Below are positions 24,303 through 33,044 of a stretch of DNA of 64,000 nucleotides, one piece after another; positions within the stretch are counted from its first letter, which is position 1; each line of letters opens with the position of its first letter. A program made the translations under genes and the position numbers. The DNA comes from Microbacterium salsuginis. GTDB taxonomy: Bacteria; Actinomycetota; Actinomycetes; Actinomycetales; Microbacteriaceae. The stretch covers positions 186,001-250,000 of the forward strand of contig NZ_JABACI010000005.1 of NCBI RefSeq assembly GCF_012524205.1, in the 5' to 3' direction. The notes below the pieces were generated by a model. It was not told the DNA's origin. It saw only the letters and a program-made list of their open reading frames with translations, and made no database searches.

Positions 24303-25982
24303 TCAGTGCCGGGCGACGATGGCGGCGGCATCCGTCCCGGCGGGAAGCACGCCATACTGCGAACCGCGATCCTCTCCCAGGCGCGCGCGGATGAAGGTGT
24401 CGGCGTCGCGCGAGGGTGCATGGCGGAGCATGAGGGATGCCTGGAACGCGAGGGCGAGGTCTTCACTCAGCCGTCGCGCCTGGGACTGCGCTTCGGCGGC
24501 GTCTGCACGTGCGAGCCGCGACAACAGGGCGAGAGACCGGGCGGCATGCGCGTCGAGCACAGACGAGAGACCCCGGGTCGACGCGAGCTCGTCGGCGAAG
24601 GCGTCACCGGAGTCCGTATCGCGCGTGAGCGCGCGCAACACGTCGAGCGCGATCACGTTGCCCGAGCCCTCCCAGATCGCCATCACGGGTTGTTCGCGGT
24701 ACCGGCGGGCAAGCGGGAAGGACTCGGTGTAGCCGTTGCCGCCCAGGCATTCGAGCGCCTCATAGGCGTGATGCGGGCCCCGTTTGCACACCCAGTACTT
24801 CGATACCGGAGTCGCCAGCCGGCGCAGCGCGACGTCGCGATCGGATGCTTCGGCCTCGAACAGCTGCGCCAGCCGCAAGCCGGTGAGCATCGCTGCTTCG
24901 TATTCGAGCGCGAGATCCGCAAGCACGGCCGTCATGGCGGGAAGGTCCACCAGCAGCGCGCCGAACGCCTCCCGGCCCCGGGCATGCCACAGTGCCTCGG
25001 CGATCGACTGCCGCATGCCTGCCGCGGTTCCCAGCACGCAGTCCAGGCGCGTCCGCTGCACCATCTCGATGATGGTTCGCACCCCCCGGCCGGGCTCGCC
25101 CACGACGAGGCCGACCGTCCCGTCGAACTCGACCTCGGCCGACGCGTTCGCTCGGTTGCCCAGCTTGTCCTTGAGGCGCTGGATGCGGAACACGTTGCGC
25201 ATGCCGTGCGGCAGCGTGCGGGGCACGAACAGGCACGAGAGCCCTTCGTCGGTCGATCCGCGCCGTGTCTGCGCGAGCACGAGGAATCCGTCCGACATCG
25301 GCGCGGAGCAGAACCACTTGTGTCCGGTCAGCTGGTAGGCGTGACCGCCCATCGACGTGCCGAGCGTGGTGCCGGCCCGCACATCCGACCCGCCCTGCTT
25401 CTCGGTCATCGCCATGCCGATCAGGGCGCTGCGCTTGTCTTCGTTGGGAAGCAGCCGCGGCTCGTACTCCCTCGAGTACATCTTCGGCAGCCACTCGTCG
25501 GCGATCCAGGGAGAGTCCTTGATCGAGGCGACCGCAGCGTGTGTCATCGAGACGGGGCAGGCATGCCCCGGCTCGACCTGGGCGAACAGCATGAACATCG
25601 CGGCGCGCGCGGTGTGCGCGCCCGGTCGCGGCTCCGCCCACGCGGAGGTGTGGGCACCGCGTGCGACCGCTTCGGAGATCACACGGTGGTAGGACGGGTC
25701 GTATTCGACCTCGTCCAGGCGGTACCCCCAACGATCATGCGAGTGGGCGACCGGGGTGTGGACGTTCGCGAGCTGTGCGTCACGCTGGAACCCCGCAGAG
25801 CCGACGACCGCTCCCGCCTCGCCGAGCGCCGCCGTCGCCCAGCCGGCGCCGAAGGCGTCGACAGCAGCGACCAGCGGCGCGTTGAGCGCGAACTCGTCGA
25901 CATCGACGCGCCACGGCGGTTGATTCTCGACGTGGTGGGTCGCCGCGCCGATGACGCGCTGGCCGCGCGAGAACGCCGTCAT
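24303..25982 (-). CDS. AidB-like acyl-CoA dehydrogenase family flavoprotein
   Basis: A 559-residue FAD protein of the AidB branch of the acyl-CoA dehydrogenases. The AidB-type start THHVENQPPWR, the flavin region MTEKQGGSDVRAGTT and GHKWFCSAPMSDGFLV, and the C-terminal LGGNGYTESFPLARRYREQPVMAIWEGSGN region (shown as LGGNGYTESFPLARRYRE) are all recognisable. E. coli AidB is induced by alkylating agents and binds DNA; the function here is unproven. The ATG at 25982 has an AAGGGGAG ribosome site; in-frame codons up to 26051 look non-coding. Confidence 0.88.
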   Translation of the reverse strand: MTAFSRGQRVIGAATHHVENQPPWRVDVDEFALNAPLVAAVDAFGAGWATAALGEAGAVVGSAGFQRDAQLANVHTPVAHSHDRWGYRLDEVEYDPSYHRVISEAVARGAHTSAWAEPRPGAHTARAAMFMLFAQVEPGHACPVSMTHAAVASIKDSPWIADEWLPKMYSREYEPRLLPNEDKRSALIGMAMTEKQGGSDVRAGTTLGTSMGGHAYQLTGHKWFCSAPMSDGFLVLAQTRRGSTDEGLSCLFVPRTLPHGMRNVFRIQRLKDKLGNRANASAEVEFDGTVGLVVGEPGRGVRTIIEMVQRTRLDCVLGTAAGMRQSIAEALWHARGREAFGALLVDLPAMTAVLADLALEYEAAMLTGLRLAQLFEAEASDRDVALRRLATPVSKYWVCKRGPHHAYEALECLGGNGYTESFPLARRYREQPVMAIWEGSGNVIALDVLRALTRDTDSGDAFADELASTRGLSSVLDAHAARSLALLSRLARADAAEAQSQARRLSEDLALAFQASLMLRHAPSRDADTFIRARLGEDRGSQYGVLPAGTDAAAIVARH

Positions 25983-26137
25983 GCGGGCTCCCCTTCGCGA
26001 CCCTCGCACGTCAGCGAGTCGAGGGAGAGGAATTGACGGGGGTGCGGGCATCGCGGCTGAGAGCTCACGGTCTCACCGTAGCGCCGGCGCCGCCGCGGGA
26101 TCACTGCGACGTGCCCCGTGTCGGACCGGCCGGGCCT

Positions 26138-27298
26138 TCATCCAGCCGGGGCGAGCTCGACGCGCAGCAGCAGGTCGTCCTCAGATCGGGGGCTTCCGCG
26201 CCCGTCGGTGTTGCTGGTCAGGATCCACAGCGATCCGTCCGGCGCGATGACCACGTCCCGCAGCCGGCCCTGCTGACCCGCCAGCGCTGCCACAGGGTCT
26301 GACGCGGCCGCTCCCCCTCCGGTATCCACCGCCCAGAGCCGCTCGCCCCGCAGTCCGGCGATGAACACGGTGCCGTCGCGCGCCGCGATGCCGCTCGGGC
26401 TCGCCTCACTGGTGGTCCACACGGCGACGGGGTCGATGAACTCCGCCTGTCCGCCCTCGCCTTCGACCAGCGGCCAGCCGTAGTTGCCGCCCGCCTCGAT
26501 GCGGTTCAGCTCATCCCACGTGTTCTGGCCGAACTCGCTCGCCCATAGCGTCCCATCGCTCGTCCATGCGAGGCCTTGAACATTGCGATGACCGATCGAG
26601 TAGGCCGCGTTGTCCCACGGATTGCCCGGAGCCGGATCACCGTCCCCGGTGACGCGGAGGATCTTGCCGCCGAGCGCGCCGGGATCCTGCGCTGCGTCCC
26701 GAAGCTGGGCGTCCCCGGTCGTGACGTACAGGTACCCGTCGGGGCCGAACGCGATCCTGCCGCCGTTGTGGGTGCTGGCTCGCGGGATGCCGGTGAGGAT
26801 CTCCTCCGGGTCTCCGAGCGTCAGCGATCCGGGCTCGCCGACGAGCGGCATCCGGACCACGCGATTGTCGTCCTGCGCCCCGAAGTACGCGTACAGCAGC
26901 ACCTCTCCGTCGCGCTCCGTCAAGGCGAGGCCGTGCAGACCGGACTCGCCGCCCGAGACGACTCCGGCGACGGCGCCCACGTCTCGGAGTGTGCCGTCCG
27001 CCTGGAGTTCGAGGATCATCCCGTCGTCGCGCTGCGAGATCAGCGCGCCACCGGACGGGAGCGGCACGACCGACCACGGCGCGGTGAGCCCGGTGGCCAG
27101 CGTCGAGACCTCGTCGGTCGCCCGCCACCACTGGGTCGCGGGCGTGGCGGTCGGCGTCGCTGAGACGGTCGCGGCCCCGGAAGGCGGCACGGGCGACGGC
27201 GTTGCCGCGGAGCACCCGGATGCGGCAGCCAGCACGACGCCGATGACGACCGTCAGCGCAGCGCGGTCGCGACGGTTCGTCACACGGTGACGGGTCAC
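26138..27298 (-). CDS. PQQ-dependent sugar dehydrogenase-like lipoprotein
   Basis: A 386-residue predicted lipoprotein with a six-bladed beta-propeller of the glucose/sorbosone dehydrogenase family. A signal peptide ends in a lipobox ASGC (Cys near residue 28). Propeller motifs include LTAPWSVVPLPSG, GLHGLAL, HNGGRIAFGPDGYLYVTTGD, RNVQGLAW and GGNYGWP. The GTG start overlaps the VOC gene stop by 4 bases (GTGA), which fixes the start and implies coupled translation. Members oxidise aldoses with PQQ, but whether this host makes PQQ is not shown here. Confidence 0.88.
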   Translation of the reverse strand: MTRHRVTNRRDRAALTVVIGVVLAAASGCSAATPSPVPPSGAATVSATPTATPATQWWRATDEVSTLATGLTAPWSVVPLPSGGALISQRDDGMILELQADGTLRDVGAVAGVVSGGESGLHGLALTERDGEVLLYAYFGAQDDNRVVRMPLVGEPGSLTLGDPEEILTGIPRASTHNGGRIAFGPDGYLYVTTGDAQLRDAAQDPGALGGKILRVTGDGDPAPGNPWDNAAYSIGHRNVQGLAWTSDGTLWASEFGQNTWDELNRIEAGGNYGWPLVEGEGGQAEFIDPVAVWTTSEASPSGIAARDGTVFIAGLRGERLWAVDTGGGAAASDPVAALAGQQGRLRDVVIAPDGSLWILTSNTDGRGSPRSEDDLLLRVELAPAG

Positions 27299-27771
27299 TG
27301 CGCGGCGGCAGCCGCTTCGAGAGCTGCGATGTCGATCCGGCGCATGCCCAGCATCGCCTGGACCGCGCGGTGGGAGATGCCGGGATCGGGATGCCGGATC
27401 AGCTCGACGAGGCGGTCGGGGATGATCTGCCATGACAGTCCCCATCTGTCCTTGAGCCAGCCGCACGGCTGCTCCTCGCCTCCGTCAGCGGTGAGGGCGT
27501 CCCAGTAGCGGTCGACCTCGGCCTGATCGGCGCACGACACGTAGAGTGAGATGGCCTCGGTGAAGGGGAACTGCGGTCCGGCATCCATCGCGTGATAGTC
27601 CCGCCCGGCGAGCCGGAAGTGGACGTGCGTGACCTTGCCGCCGAGGCCGGGGACTTCGTCCGGGTATCGGCCGATCGACACGATCTCGGAATCCGGGATG
27701 AGACCGGTGTAGAACGTAACCGCCTCCTCGGCAGCATCGTCGAACCACAGGAACGGGATGACGGAGGTCAT
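27295..27771 (-). CDS. VOC family protein (PhnB-like / 3-demethylubiquinone methyltransferase-like fold)
   Basis: A 158-residue glyoxalase/VOC-fold protein. The N-terminus VIPFLWFDDAAEEAVTFYTG and the C-terminal GWLKDRWGLSWQIIP are diagnostic of the PhnB-like subfamily formerly named after 3-demethylubiquinone methyltransferase. No methyltransferase function is implied. The ATG at 27771 has AGGGTG upstream; longer frames would run into tRNA-Ala. Coupled to the sugar-dehydrogenase lipoprotein by a 4-base overlap, an unusual pairing. Confidence 0.88.
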   Translation of the reverse strand: MTSVIPFLWFDDAAEEAVTFYTGLIPDSEIVSIGRYPDEVPGLGGKVTHVHFRLAGRDYHAMDAGPQFPFTEAISLYVSCADQAEVDRYWDALTADGGEEQPCGWLKDRWGLSWQIIPDRLVELIRHPDPGISHRAVQAMLGMRRIDIAALEAAAAAQ

Positions 27772-27828
27772 GGATTCACCCTGTCTCACGGCATCCGTCC
27801 ACGCAATGGCCGGGCCCGTCGGCTCGAG

Positions 27829-27859
27829 CAAAAAGAAACGCCCCGCGGGAGCGGGGCGT
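27829..27859 (-). terminator. Intrinsic terminator of tRNA-Ala
   Basis: Minus-strand stem ACGCCCCGC with its complement and a TCCC loop (27859-27838), followed by TTCTTTTT. It begins 10 bases past the tRNA 3' end. Confidence 0.92.
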
Positions 27860-27868
27860 CTGCTTCGG

Positions 27869-27941
27869 TGGACCTGAGGGGACTCGAACCCCTGACCCCC
27901 TGCATGCCATGCAGGTGCGCTACCAGCTGCGCCACAGGCCC
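27869..27941 (-). tRNA. tRNA-Ala (GGC anticodon)
   Basis: A 73-nt cloverleaf: acceptor GGGCCTG pairing with CAGGTCC, D arm GCGC, anticodon stem CCTGC/GCAGG with loop ATGGCAT (anticodon GGC, reading GCC/GCU), T arm AGGGG TTCGAGT CCCCT, discriminator A. CC follows but the final A is not encoded (CCG). Confidence 0.97.
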
Positions 27942-28012
27942 GGATGCCGCCCCGACCGGTGCGGGACAACTCGTCTAGCTTACAACATCTGCGAGCGTGC
28001 TCCGAACCAGGG

Positions 28013-28393
28013 TCAGTCCTCTGTGGCCGCCGATGCGGGCAGATTGATCGGCACGATCGGGCAGTCCTTCCACAGCCGTTCGAGGCCGTAATACACCCGC
28101 TCCTGCTCGTGGAAGACGTGCACGACCAGGTCGCCGAAGTCGATGAGCACCCAGCGCGATTCCTGACGCCCCTCGCGCCGGAGCCGCTTGTGGCCGGCCT
28201 CGAGCAGCTTGTCTTCGATCTCGTCCGCGATCGCGGCGACGTTGCGTTCGCTGCGACCCGTCACCAGCAGGAAGATGTCCACGAGCGGCAGCGGCGCCGA
28301 CACGTCGAGGGCGACGAGATCCTCGCCGCCCTTCGCGTCCGCGGCTGCCGCCGCGATCTGAAGCATGTCGTGTGACTGTGTGCTCGCCGTCAT
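28013..28393 (-). CDS. rsfS: Ribosome silencing factor RsfS
   Basis: A 126-residue RsfS/Iojap protein, which binds L14 on the 50S subunit and blocks subunit joining under nutrient limitation. Typical segments are DIFLLVTGRSERNVAAIADE, GHKRLRREG and WVLIDFGDLVVHVFHEQER. Its ATG shares one base with the stop of the upstream gene (TGATG), so it is coupled into the nadD operon, a common arrangement. tRNA-Ala follows on the same strand. Confidence 0.96.
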   Translation of the reverse strand: MTASTQSHDMLQIAAAAADAKGGEDLVALDVSAPLPLVDIFLLVTGRSERNVAAIADEIEDKLLEAGHKRLRREGRQESRWVLIDFGDLVVHVFHEQERVYYGLERLWKDCPIVPINLPASAATED

Positions 28394-29688
28394 CAGAAGA
28401 CTCCTGTCACGAAGGCGAGGATGAGCACGCCCACGAGAGCGAGCGCCAGGACGCCCGCCGTGATCGCGAGCGACATCATCAGGCGGTTGCCCTTCTCGGG
28501 CACCGGCGGCTTGATGACTTCGCCCGGGGTTTTGACCGTGCTCACCGCGGAACTGGCGGCGATCGGGGTGGGTGATGAGTGCGAGGGCAGCTCGCCGTCG
28601 ACGAGCGTGGCGTCGATCTCCTTGCCGTCAGCCGTGCCCTTGGCATGGCCCGTCGAGCCGAGGCCCTCGGGAAGGTTGAAGGTTCCGGTCACGAGGACCT
28701 CGCCGGTCGCGGTCACCGGTGCGACGAGCGGAGACACCTCGGGCGCCTGCGACACGATGAGCGCGTTCGGGATCGAGATCGACCCTGTCGTGCGCGAGAG
28801 CAGCTGATCGAACGACGGCGGCAGATCCGCGACGGGCTCGGCAGCGGACGGCGTACCGAGGAGCCCGGCGCCGAAGAGCGGATTGACCACGGCGCGGGCG
28901 CGCTCGTCCTCTTCGTCCTGCGCGGCGCGGGCGGCGTCCTCAGCGGGAGCGAAGGGCAGGTCTCCGAATGGCGAGGCCTCGGGGGCGCTCGCCCCATCGG
29001 CAACGGCGTCGGTCTCCGGCTCTGACGGTGCGTGGGCATCGCCGGCTTCCTGTTGCGCCCACGGGAACGCGGCGGCCACCGGCGCACGCTGCGGCTCAGG
29101 CTGAGACCCAGAGAAGCCGAAGAGGGAATGAAGTCCGCTGTCGCTGCTCACCGGCTCTGAGCCGTCGCGCTCGGCATCGGCTTCTTCAGAGGCCGTAGCG
29201 TGATCCTGCTCGGAGACGTCGGGCTCGGCGAAGAGGGCGGAACGCGCATCCTCGACGGGACGATCCGCTGCAGCGGGGAACGCGAACGACGGCACGGATG
29301 CGGCCGGGCCGCCGGCGTGGGCGGCCACGACCTCGGGAGTGATGACGGGCACGGATGCCGTTCGGATGCGCTCCTGCTGTCGCGCCTGCCGACGCGTGAG
29401 CGGCGAGACGCCGAGATCGACAGCCGAGTCGGCCACCGGCGCCGGCGGCACGACCGCCGGGGTCGCCGGGCGCGCGAGCGGGATGGCCGCGACGGGAGCG
29501 GCATCGACCGGCGCGGGCGCGGGCGCTTCGGGGGCCGGCGGTTCCGGCGCCGGCGCGGGGGTCTCCGCGGCGGGCGTGGGCTCCGGCGTCGACCCAGGTG
29601 GGATCACCGGATTCGAACCGGTGTTGCGGATCTCGCGCATCTGCTTGCGCGTCAGGGGTGGCGTTGCCGGCTGCTCGGGTGTACTCAT
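28393..29688 (-). CDS. Disordered Pro/Ala-rich protein with a C-terminal membrane anchor
   Basis: A 431-residue protein of unknown function. Almost all of it is low-complexity Ala/Pro/Glu-rich sequence predicted to be unstructured; the last 30 residues form a single transmembrane helix (after the cluster EKGNRL). A motif is repeated near the N-terminus: PLTRKQMREIR (11-21) followed by TGSNPVI, and PLTRRQARQQERIR (96-109) followed by TASVPVI. The ATG at 29688 overlaps the nadD stop by 4 bases (ATGA) and its own stop overlaps rsfS by 1, so it is firmly inside the nadD-rsfS operon. I do not recognise a named family. Confidence 0.8.
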   Translation of the reverse strand: MSTPEQPATPPLTRKQMREIRNTGSNPVIPPGSTPEPTPAAETPAPAPEPPAPEAPAPAPVDAAPVAAIPLARPATPAVVPPAPVADSAVDLGVSPLTRRQARQQERIRTASVPVITPEVVAAHAGGPAASVPSFAFPAAADRPVEDARSALFAEPDVSEQDHATASEEADAERDGSEPVSSDSGLHSLFGFSGSQPEPQRAPVAAAFPWAQQEAGDAHAPSEPETDAVADGASAPEASPFGDLPFAPAEDAARAAQDEEDERARAVVNPLFGAGLLGTPSAAEPVADLPPSFDQLLSRTTGSISIPNALIVSQAPEVSPLVAPVTATGEVLVTGTFNLPEGLGSTGHAKGTADGKEIDATLVDGELPSHSSPTPIAASSAVSTVKTPGEVIKPPVPEKGNRLMMSLAITAGVLALALVGVLILAFVTGVF

Positions 29689-30281
29689 TCCTTGCTCCGG
29701 TAGAGGTGATGCTTCGCAATGTATTGGACGACCCCGTCGGGAACGAGGTACCACACCGGGTGCCCCCGACTCACGCGATCGCGGCAGTCCGTCGACGAGA
29801 TGGCGAGGGCGGGAATCTCGAGCTGGCTGACGTCGTCGCTGGGCAATCCATCGGTGTTCAGCACGTGCCCCGGTCGGGACACCGCGACGAAGTGGGCGAG
29901 GTCCCACAACTCATCATGGTCCCTCCAACTGAGAATTTGCGCTATGGCGTCGGCCCCGGTGATGAAGAACAGCTCCGCATCCGGGCGCAGCGCCTTCAGA
30001 TCCCGCAGCGTGTCGATGGTGTAGGTGGGTCCCGTACGGTCGATATCCACGCGACTGACGGTGAACCGGGGATTGGATGCCGTGGCGATCACCGTCATCA
30101 GGTACCGGTGCTCGCTCGGCGACACCTGTTCCTTCTGCCAGGGCTTGCCGGTGGGCACGAAGACGACCTCGTCGAGGTCGAACCACTGCGCCACTTCGCT
30201 CGCAGCGACGAGGTGACCGTGATGGATGGGATCGAACGTCCCACCCATGACCCCGATCCTCGGGGCACCCGTCACCGACAT
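29685..30281 (-). CDS. nadD: Nicotinate-nucleotide adenylyltransferase
   Basis: A 198-residue nucleotidyltransferase that joins ATP and nicotinate mononucleotide in NAD synthesis. GGTFDPIHHGH (residues 13-23) is the (H/T)xGH nucleotide-binding motif and ISSTDCR near 164 is the second signature. Length is standard. Just before the ATG (6 nt) lies TAGGCC, again overlapping the stop of the preceding small gene, a weak -10 candidate. Confidence 0.96.
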   Translation of the reverse strand: MSVTGAPRIGVMGGTFDPIHHGHLVAASEVAQWFDLDEVVFVPTGKPWQKEQVSPSEHRYLMTVIATASNPRFTVSRVDIDRTGPTYTIDTLRDLKALRPDAELFFITGADAIAQILSWRDHDELWDLAHFVAVSRPGHVLNTDGLPSDDVSQLEIPALAISSTDCRDRVSRGHPVWYLVPDGVVQYIAKHHLYRSKE

Positions 30282-30290
30282 GCAGTCGGC

Positions 30291-30515
30291 CTAGTGGCCG
30301 TGCCCCGATCGCTGCACGTCGTTCGCGTGGGCGCGGGCGTAGGCCTCGGCCTTGTGCGCGTGGCGATTGGCCACGTTCCGGTACGACAGTGTGACCAGGG
30401 CCAGTCCTGCGAACACGAGGATCGCCACGATCCCGTAGCCGACCGTCTCGAGTGCGACGTTGCCGTGGTGCTCGGTTTCCTCGGCGGCCAGGGCGATGAT
30501 CGTGGCGAGTGTCAT
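30291..30515 (-). CDS. Small His-rich single-pass membrane protein
   Basis: A 74-residue protein with one transmembrane helix (about residues 25-45, ETVGYGIVAILVFAGLALVT region) between an acidic N-terminus carrying HH and a basic, His-rich C-terminus that ends GHGH. An ACGGAGC ribosome site lies upstream of the ATG. It sits where proA often lies, between proB and nadD. I do not recognise a characterised family; similar small proteins occur next to nadD in related actinobacteria as far as I recall. Confidence 0.75.
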   Translation of the reverse strand: MTLATIIALAAEETEHHGNVALETVGYGIVAILVFAGLALVTLSYRNVANRHAHKAEAYARAHANDVQRSGHGH

Positions 30516-30606
30516 TCGTGCTCCGTTCGGATTCGCCTCAGCAGGCGCGGGACTGATCCAGTTTATGCCTCACACGACCACAATGCCGACGAAGCGCGGA
30601 TCGTCG

Positions 30607-31446
30607 TCAACCCAGCCTATCGGCGGTCGTGCGGACGGGACCGGTGGCAGCGGGCGCCGTGGGCTCGGGATTCGGCTGGAACCACGTGCCGATCTCATGA
30701 CCCGAGAGGGCCGCGCCCACCAGATCGGCGCTCGTGACGAGCACTCCGATTCCGGATGCGGCGGCCAGCCGCGCCGCCGAGACCTTGGTCGCCGCTCCCC
30801 CGGTGCCGACGCTGTTGACCACGACGGAGCCGAACTCGAAGTCGTGCAGATCGGCGCCGTACGCCACGCGCGGAATCGGCTCCGCTCCGGGCTCACCGGG
30901 AGGCCGCGTGTACAGGCACTCGATGTCGCTCAGGAGCACCAGCGCGTCGGCGCCGATCAGCTGCGCGACCATCGCCGCCAGACGATCGTTGTCGCCGAAG
31001 CGGATCTCGTGCGTGGCGACCGTGTCGTTCTCGTTGACGATCGGCAGGATGCGAAGTCCGAGCAGTCGCTCCATCGCGCGCCGCGCGTTGGAGCGGTGGG
31101 TGGGGTTCTCGAGGTCGCCGGCGGTCAGCAGCACCTGTCCTGCCACGATGCGGAACGGCCGCAGAGCCTCCTGATAGCGGTAGATCAGAACGTTCTGGCC
31201 GACGGCGGCAGCGGCCTGCTGGGTCGCGAGGTCGCTCGGGCGCTCATCGAGCAGGAGATACGGCATCCCGGTCGCGATGGCGCCCGACGACACCAGCACG
31301 ACCTCGGTGCCGCGGCCGTGCGCTGCCGCCAACGCGTCCACGAGCGGGCCGATCTTGTGGGCGTTGTCGCCGCTGATCGAGGACGACCCCACCTTCACGA
31401 CGACACGACGTGCGGCGGGGATCCCGTCCCGTTCCAGCGGCCTCAC
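30607..31446 (-). CDS. proB: Glutamate 5-kinase
   Basis: A 279-residue amino-acid kinase that phosphorylates glutamate in the first step of proline synthesis. VVKVGSSSIS (residues 15-24), LVSSGAIATG, the NENDTVATHEIRFGDNDRLAAMVAQ segment (NENDTV, then GDNDRLAA) and GTGGAATKV are typical. There is no C-terminal PUA domain, so the protein is the short form. ATG overlaps the obg stop by 4 bases. The partner proA is not adjacent. Confidence 0.95.
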   Translation of the reverse strand: MRPLERDGIPAARRVVVKVGSSSISGDNAHKIGPLVDALAAAHGRGTEVVLVSSGAIATGMPYLLLDERPSDLATQQAAAAVGQNVLIYRYQEALRPFRIVAGQVLLTAGDLENPTHRSNARRAMERLLGLRILPIVNENDTVATHEIRFGDNDRLAAMVAQLIGADALVLLSDIECLYTRPPGEPGAEPIPRVAYGADLHDFEFGSVVVNSVGTGGAATKVSAARLAAASGIGVLVTSADLVGAALSGHEIGTWFQPNPEPTAPAATGPVRTTADRLG

Positions 31447-32951
31447 TCGTCGCCCTCCGCGCTCCGCTCCGCCGATGCCAGCCGCTCCGCCTCGAGCTCG
31501 GCACGCGCCTGAGCCTTGGCGTCCATCATGTCGTGATAGCGCTCGCGCCGCTCCGACGTCGTCCGCCGGCCGTTCTGCAGCAGGCGAGGGTCGGTGCCAC
31601 GAGGCGCAGTGGCCAGTTCTGCGGTGGACCGCACCGAAGGCTCCCAGTCGAACACGATGCCGTCGCCCTCGCCGATGACCACGGTGGCTCCGGGCGTCGC
31701 ACCGGAGCGGAACAGCTCGTCCTCGACGCCGAGCTTCTCCAGGCGATCCGCGAGGTAGCCGACGGCCTCCTCGTTCTGGAAGTCGGTCTGCTGCACCCAG
31801 CGGAGCGGCTTCTCGCCGAGGATCCGGTAGATGTTGCCATAGGTGCCGCCCTCCACGCGCACCCAGAACTCCTTCTGCGAGCCCTTGGGGCGGATGACGA
31901 CGCGCTCGGGGGCGGGAGTCTTGGCCTGCTCGATGCGGTGGGCCGCGACGATGTCGCCGAGTGCGAACGTCAGCTGGCGCAGTCCCTCGTGACTCACCGT
32001 CGAGATCTCGAACACGCGGAAGCCGCGCGCCTCGAGCTCGGGACGTACCAGATCGGCGAGATCCTTCGCCTCCGGGACGTCGACCTTGTTCAGCGCCACG
32101 AGCTGCGGTCGCTCGAGCAGCGGGATCTGCCCCTCGGGCACGGGGTACGCGGCGAGCTCGGCGAGAATGACCTCGAGGTCCGAGAGCGGGTCACGACCAG
32201 GGTCGAGGGTTGCGCAGTCCAGGACGTGCACGAGCGCGGTGCAGCGCTCGACGTGGCGAAGGAACTCCAGGCCGAGGCCCCTACCCTCGCTCGCGCCTTC
32301 GATGAGGCCGGGCACATCGGCGACGGTGTAGCGCACGTCGCCTGCCTGCACGACACCGAGGTTCGGGTGCAGCGTCGTGAAGGGGTAATCGGCGATCTTG
32401 GGCCGTGCGGCCGACACCGCGGCGATGAGGCTGGACTTGCCCGCGGACGGGAAGCCGACCAGCGCGACATCGGCCACGGTCTTCAGCTCGAGGAGGACGT
32501 CCCCCTCCCAGCCCGGCGTGCCCAGGAGCGCGAAGCCGGGCGCCTTGCGCTTGGGGTTGGACAGCGCGGCGTTGCCGAGGCCACCGAGGCCGCCCGGGGC
32601 GACCACGAACCGCATGCCGGGCTCGATCATGTCGACGAGGGTCTCGCCGGAGGCGTCCTTCACGACGGTCCCGACCGGGACGGGCAGCTCGAGAGACTCT
32701 CCGTGTGCGCCGGAGCGGTGATCGCCCATGCCGAACCCGCCGTTGCCGCCGGAGCGGTGGGGCGAGTGGTGGTAGGACAGCAGCGTGGTCACCTGGGGGT
32801 CGGCGACGAGCACGATGTCGCCGCCGTGGCCGCCGTTGCCGCCGTCCGGACCGGCGAGCGGCTTGAACTTCTCGCGCTTCACCGACACGCAGCCGTTGCC
32901 GCCCTTGCCGGCACTCAGGTGCAGCGTCACCCGATCGACGAACGTGACCAT
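31443..32951 (-). CDS. obg: GTPase Obg/CgtA
   Basis: A 502-residue GTPase involved in 50S assembly and stress control. The Gly-rich Obg domain fills about residues 1-157 (GGNGGHGGDIVLVADPQ), the G domain starts with GFPSAGKSSLI near 164-174 and contains DVPGLIEGA and NKVD, and a C-terminal OCT domain follows (FRSGATPGATVVIG). A longer variable tail is present, as in other actinobacteria. Order rplU-rpmA-obg-proB is strongly conserved. Confidence 0.97.
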   Translation of the reverse strand: MVTFVDRVTLHLSAGKGGNGCVSVKREKFKPLAGPDGGNGGHGGDIVLVADPQVTTLLSYHHSPHRSGGNGGFGMGDHRSGAHGESLELPVPVGTVVKDASGETLVDMIEPGMRFVVAPGGLGGLGNAALSNPKRKAPGFALLGTPGWEGDVLLELKTVADVALVGFPSAGKSSLIAAVSAARPKIADYPFTTLHPNLGVVQAGDVRYTVADVPGLIEGASEGRGLGLEFLRHVERCTALVHVLDCATLDPGRDPLSDLEVILAELAAYPVPEGQIPLLERPQLVALNKVDVPEAKDLADLVRPELEARGFRVFEISTVSHEGLRQLTFALGDIVAAHRIEQAKTPAPERVVIRPKGSQKEFWVRVEGGTYGNIYRILGEKPLRWVQQTDFQNEEAVGYLADRLEKLGVEDELFRSGATPGATVVIGEGDGIVFDWEPSVRSTAELATAPRGTDPRLLQNGRRTTSERRERYHDMMDAKAQARAELEAERLASAERSAEGDE

Positions 32952-32984
32952 GCGGTCCCCCTCAGCTCTGGGTCAAGCCCAGGG

Positions 32985-33021
32985 TAATAACGGAAGGGGC
33001 GAGCCGAAGCCCGCCCCTTCC
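32985..33021 (-). terminator. UUCG-loop hairpin after rpmA
   Basis: A 13-bp minus-strand stem (arms 33021-33009 and 33004-32992, one G-T wobble) closed by a TTCG tetraloop and followed by GTTATTA. It lies 24 bases past the rpmA stop and probably terminates or attenuates read-through from rplU-rpmA into obg. Confidence 0.8.
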
Positions 33022-33044
33022 TCGAGAATGTGTGAGTCCGTGGA

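Noticed and set aside
32968..32982. Small CTGGG/CCCAG hairpin and TTGACC box before obg
   Set aside because: A five-base-pair stem with no matching -10 at the right distance; too weak to call.
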